Assembly (NCBI GenBank): GCA_002304945.1
Contig: DBPQ01000067.1
Span: forward strand, 1 to 8,368
Origin: Actinomycetales bacterium UBA1416
GTDB lineage: Bacteria > Actinomycetota > Actinomycetes > Actinomycetales > Actinomycetaceae
Reading direction: 5' to 3'
Length of the DNA stretch: 8,368 nt
In this document: piece by piece, positions 5,718-8,368 of the stretch
Layout of the letters: every line of letters begins with the position of its first letter
How positions within the stretch are numbered: position 1 is the stretch's first letter
Program-made: the position numbers and the translations under genes
The notes under the pieces: model-generated
What the model saw: only the letters and a program-made list of their open reading frames with translations
Databases searched by the model: none
What the model was told of the DNA's origin: nothing

Positions 5718-6376
5718 CAAAGGGGCAAGACGCAGCCGACAATCGCGCAATCGCCGAAGCAGAGATGGCGCATCTCCAGCTGTCCGACGCTGAGGTGGCC
5801 GACCACATCGGGACTGTGATGCTCTCTGTGGTGCGAGACATGGCCGTATCGAGTCAGTACGGGCAGGACTGGTCTGTCACCGGGGTCGTACCGTCCCCTG
5901 ACGAGGTGTTCTGCCCACGGTTCGCAAAGCGGATTCGACAGGAGCTTGGCACCCTTGGTCCAGTTCAGCACTTCGACTTCCCCATGTACGGAAACGTGGG
6001 CGACGCGTTGGGGATGCTCGCGAGGCTACTGGTGTTCTGTCGCGACGTCGACCAACTGCAGCCACTTGTAGCGGCGGCCGACGAACTGATCGCGGCAATG
6101 CCCATCGAGGTCGATCACATGACCGATTCGCGATTCATCCAACACCTTCGCAATGCGGTGCTGCACTCCCACTTCAAGGTCCTCGTTGATGATCAGGACA
6201 CCTTCCGAAGCCGCTTCGTCTTTCTCGATATCAATCCCAGGACAGGTGAGCTCACCGCAAAGATCGTCTTGACGAACAACCAACTGATGGCGATTGTCAG
6301 AGTGATCGTCCACCAAGTGTTCGAGGCTTATCTGAGTGACCTTCCGAAAGGGAAGAAGTGGGTGGTCGCGCCGTAG
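5708..6376 (+). CDS. HEPN-family protein (pEK499_p136-like) with RNAVLH motif
   Basis: This 222-residue soluble protein has the clearest HEPN signature of the window: FIQHLRNAVLHSHF (143-156), with Arg148-Asn149-x3-His153. This is the R-N-x3-H pattern of active HEPN ribonucleases. It is followed by a beta-like segment (FRSRFVFLDINPRTG) and a final amphipathic helix (189-209, NQLMAIVRVIVHQVFEAYL). That arrangement resembles the HEPN pEK499_p136 family, but I cannot confirm the family by search. The likely role is RNA cleavage in a toxin or defence context; no nucleotidyltransferase antitoxin gene (MNT) is adjacent. The start is uncertain: GTG at 5708 and ATG at 5765 (residue 20) both lack a strong Shine-Dalgarno site. 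The frame is open only from 5666, so no longer form is likely. Confidence 0.68.
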   Translation: MCTSKGQDAADNRAIAEAEMAHLQLSDAEVADHIGTVMLSVVRDMAVSSQYGQDWSVTGVVPSPDEVFCPRFAKRIRQELGTLGPVQHFDFPMYGNVGDALGMLARLLVFCRDVDQLQPLVAAADELIAAMPIEVDHMTDSRFIQHLRNAVLHSHFKVLVDDQDTFRSRFVFLDINPRTGELTAKIVLTNNQLMAIVRVIVHQVFEAYLSDLPKGKKWVVAP

Positions 6377-6527
6377 CTACTCCCGAAACATCGGCGGCTC
6401 ACGCTTGCTGTGCGATCGGGGGAAGTCTCTGCAAGGGATAGGTGCGACGGGGTTGGGCAGGGAACGCTCGCTCATCATGCCGCTCCGGCGAAGCACGAAA
6501 CATGATCGGCGACGGTGATGGCGCCCG

Positions 6528-7337
6528 CTACCTTCGCTCAACCGAAGCCTCCGCAAGCACGATCCTGGTGTCTCGTTCCGGGTCAAAGGTCCAACTCTCT
6601 TCGAAGCTGTAGTACGACCCCACACGCGCGGTAATGCGGACGTTCATACCCTCGTTGAGGTCGTCTTGCTGGAGCTCGGACGTCGCGGCCAGGATCTTAG
6701 GCGTAATGCTAAATGTTGGTCCCGTTGATGGTCCCCCATAGTCACCGGCCACGATATTGGCCGTGGAGTATACGACTCTATCGCTCTTAGTAAGAAAGGT
6801 GATGTGGCCATCAAACGCGATGGTGCTCAAATGATGCTTTTCCACAAATGCTTCAACACTGTCGCCGTATGCCGGTCCGGCGAAGAGCGCCGCGAGATCC
6901 TCGCTGGTTTCTAGAGTCAGAATCCCCTCAGCCTCGGGCTGAGCGGTCGCAGGTTCGGAGTCAGCTTCTTCCGGCTTCCCGGTTCGATCCTCGGAGGGCT
7001 CCTTGCTCGGCTCACCCTCAGCGGACAGTGACGCTGTCGGCTCGGTGGCATCGTCACCGCAGGAGCGATCGACCGTCAGTCGCGGGATGACCGTTGCCAC
7101 CTGGCCCGCTGCTGGCTCTTGATCGCAGACCTCCCAGTTCGACTCGTCGATGACGCCAAACGCACCACCCCCGATGATTTCGACATCCTCCCCGAGGCCC
7201 GCACGCTTGATGTCGCTCAGCGCAATATCAAGCTTCTGGCCCACGACATCGGGCATGACCGTCTCCTCGGCTGCCAACCCACATCCGGCCAGACCCAGGA
7301 GGATGACGATTGTTGGGACCAAGCGAAGCGCGTGCAT
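6528..7337 (-). CDS. Secreted lipoprotein with PASTA domain and DUF4839-like domain
   Basis: This 269-residue protein begins with a lipoprotein signal: a short N-region, hydrophobic run LVPTIVILLG and lipobox LAGC with Cys19 as lipidation site. It should therefore be anchored on the outside of the membrane. Residues about 26-94 form one PASTA domain (TVMPDVVGQKLDIALSDI... EPAAGQ), with Cys71 and Cys93 placed for a disulfide. A Ser/Glu/Pro-rich linker (95-138) follows. The rest (139-269; ILTLETSEDLAALF, FVEKHHLSTIAFDGHITFL, VAGDYGG-STGPTF, ITARVGSYY) resembles DUF4839, whose function is unknown. The ATG at 7337 is set by GGAGGT six bases upstream; an in-frame ATG at 7373 would extend the N-terminus without such a site. 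The gene converges on the HEPN-like gene at 5708-6376. Its DNA is locally AT-richer than the replication module. Confidence 0.85.
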   Translation of the reverse strand: MHALRLVPTIVILLGLAGCGLAAEETVMPDVVGQKLDIALSDIKRAGLGEDVEIIGGGAFGVIDESNWEVCDQEPAAGQVATVIPRLTVDRSCGDDATEPTASLSAEGEPSKEPSEDRTGKPEEADSEPATAQPEAEGILTLETSEDLAALFAGPAYGDSVEAFVEKHHLSTIAFDGHITFLTKSDRVVYSTANIVAGDYGGPSTGPTFSITPKILAATSELQQDDLNEGMNVRITARVGSYYSFEESWTFDPERDTRIVLAEASVERR

Positions 7338-7343
7338 CTCTGC

Positions 7344-7349
7344 ACCTCC
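7344..7349 (-). promoter_or_regulatory. Shine-Dalgarno site of the lipoprotein gene
   Basis: GGAGGT on the minus strand, six bases before ATG at 7337. It fixes the start just ahead of the lipoprotein signal rather than at the ATG at 7373. No convincing -35/-10 pair was found in 7350-7562, which holds no gene. Confidence 0.75.
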
Positions 7350-7562
7350 AGATTCTGTATAAGTCCAGGGCAAGCCTAGGGGCTCGGAGTGTGCTCACGT
7401 GCCTTGCCAGAGGTCTTGAGCGGCACGCGAATCGTGCTTAACAACGTAAGCGCGTCAGAGCGAAGGAACCGCTATACACGCGGCTCCCCGACGATCGCGC
7501 TACAACGGGGGTAGAGAAGTTGCAGCGACATACCAGCTGCATCTTCCGAGGTCAGCGTGTTC

Positions 7563-8066
7563 TCATGTCTCCTGCTCGTGATGGCGTTGAACCAGTGCAG
7601 CGAGTTCGCGGTCGGGGCTGATGTGGCGTTTGTAGAGGGGACTGCAGGGGACGGTGGAGAGCCACATCGAGAGTCCGAGGAGATCTGGTCCGGGGTAGTC
7701 GTCGCGTACGTGGTTGGCGAGGCTGGCGAACTCGTTGAGGGATCCCACCCTGCTGCGATTGTTGGTGGGGGCGACCTGCCAGGACCGCATCCTTGAGATC
7801 TCGTCCTCGATGAAACGGGTAGGGACGCCGTGGGCGGTCAGCACGGCGGCGAGGTGCGTTGGGAACCGCGCCAAGAGGGTCGAGGCGGGCGCGAGTGGGA
7901 GGAGGACGGGCAACAGGGTCCGGTCGCTCATCATAAGCGCGACTTGGCGTGGCCTCCACGGCAGCGCTGTGCCGTACCACTCGCCGAGCACTGTCGTCGC
8001 TTGCTCAGGGTCGGTTGTGGCCGGGCCGAGGCGGTCGAGCAGCTTGCGGGTCGCTCGAACGGTCAT
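7563..8066 (-). CDS. DUF6933-like protein of unknown function
   Basis: This 167-residue soluble protein matches the pattern I know from DUF6933 proteins: VRATRKLLDRLG at the N-terminus, LGEWYGTAL (about 27-35), DRTLLPVLLPLAP (about 48-60), APTNNRSRVGSLNEFA (about 98-113) and a C-terminal LSMWLSTVPCSPLY (about 129-142) before SPDRELAAL. The family is widespread in bacteria and has no known activity; nothing catalytic is obvious. Length is normal and the frame intact. The ATG at 8066 directly follows an in-frame GTG at 8069, which is an equally possible start; neither has a clear Shine-Dalgarno site. The gene follows the partial gene at the window end in the same direction, 58-61 bases apart, so the two may share a transcript. 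Confidence 0.72.
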   Translation of the reverse strand: MTVRATRKLLDRLGPATTDPEQATTVLGEWYGTALPWRPRQVALMMSDRTLLPVLLPLAPASTLLARFPTHLAAVLTAHGVPTRFIEDEISRMRSWQVAPTNNRSRVGSLNEFASLANHVRDDYPGPDLLGLSMWLSTVPCSPLYKRHISPDRELAALVQRHHEQET

Positions 8067-8127
8067 CACGAGACCATCATCGCCGAAGGTCGCTGCCCGT
8101 GTACCCCATCGGGAACCGCGGAGGCGT

Positions 8128-8368
8128 TCAGGGGACAGGAGACGGTCCGAGGGTCGCCCAGGCGGGTGGGACGGGGGCGCGGTGTTCGGTGGGACGGCAG
8201 CCGGTGCGCGCGACCCAGAGCTGCAACCGGGCGCGGGTGTTGGCGAGGACTTGGTGCCACTCCGACGGACCGGAGACGGGGCCGGTGGGGTCGTAGGCGG
8301 CTTGGTGGGCGGTGTGGAGGGCGGAGAGTTCTTCGATGAGGTCGCCGTGCTCGGCCCAGCAGGGTGGG
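8128..8368 (-). CDS. C-terminal part of an unrecognised actinomycete protein (cut by window end)
   Basis: A frame open to the window edge gives the last 79 residues of a protein ending at TGA 8128-8130. It begins PPCWAEHGDLIEELSALH, continues through SEWHQVLANTRARL and ends in a Pro-rich tail after TGCRPTEHR. The pattern (P-P-C-W, a Leu-rich helix, a Trp-His pair, then a Cys-Arg-x-x-x-H end) recalls small accessory proteins seen beside transfer or mobilisation genes of actinomycete plasmids, but I cannot name the family and the N-terminus is missing. Base use favours this frame: most third positions are G or C. The gene runs in the same direction as the DUF6933-like gene that follows. Confidence 0.6.
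   Translation of the reverse strand, partial: PPCWAEHGDLIEELSALHTAHQAAYDPTGPVSGPSEWHQVLANTRARLQLWVARTGCRPTEHRAPVPPAWATLGPSPVP

Noticed and set aside
7350..7562. Promoter for the lipoprotein gene based on TATACA near 7360
   Set aside because: No -35 element at the right distance, and the start of transcription would fall almost on the ribosome binding site.
7557..7796. Plus-strand frame opposite the DUF6933-like gene
   Set aside because: Gly/Val/Glu-rich mirror translation of a recognisable minus-strand gene.
1..8368. CRISPR array, rRNA, insertion sequence or transposase
   Set aside because: No spaced repeat series, no rRNA-like sequence, and no transposase-like frame or terminal inverted repeats were seen.

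Overview
The window is GC-rich throughout and reads like the chromosome of an actinomycete (Actinomycetota). The evidence is its codon use, Shine-Dalgarno sites of the GGAGG type, and gene families typical of that phylum. The first bases match the 3' end of a proline tRNA gene. An integrase gene lies next to it and reads toward it, so the window most likely starts at the attL side of an integrated element and runs into its interior. No second copy of the tRNA end is visible, so the other boundary is probably outside the window.

Left module (about 1-2723, minus strand): primase-polymerase replication gene, a small HTH protein, a second excisionase-like HTH protein, and a tyrosine integrase, all in one tight row. 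The order rep - xis - int is that of actinomycete integrative and conjugative elements (AICEs, e.g. pSAM2), here with a Prim-Pol type replication protein. A 9-bp direct repeat between the tRNA end and int is a candidate arm-type site.

A stretch of about 570 bases without a supportable gene (2724-3290) separates this leftward operon from rightward genes and probably holds divergent control signals, possibly an origin.

Cargo module (3291-7337): three plus-strand genes of different families (3291-4430, 4440-5225, 5708-6376). Each has an R-x4-H motif in a helix-like setting, as in HEPN-fold ribonucleases of defence and toxin systems. The first looks like a DUF3644 protein with an added C-terminal HTH-like part; the third has the most classical motif (RNAVLH). 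Between the second and third lies a possibly decayed minus-strand gene. Convergent to them is a secreted lipoprotein with a PASTA domain and a DUF4839-like domain. Parts of this cargo are visibly less GC-rich than the replication module, which suggests separate acquisition.

Right end (7563-8368, minus strand): a DUF6933-like protein and the C-terminus of an unrecognised protein cut by the window edge. No transfer (FtsK/Tra) gene is in the window. The working picture is an AICE-like element with a leftward replication/excision/integration operon and an accessory region rich in HEPN-like candidate defence genes.
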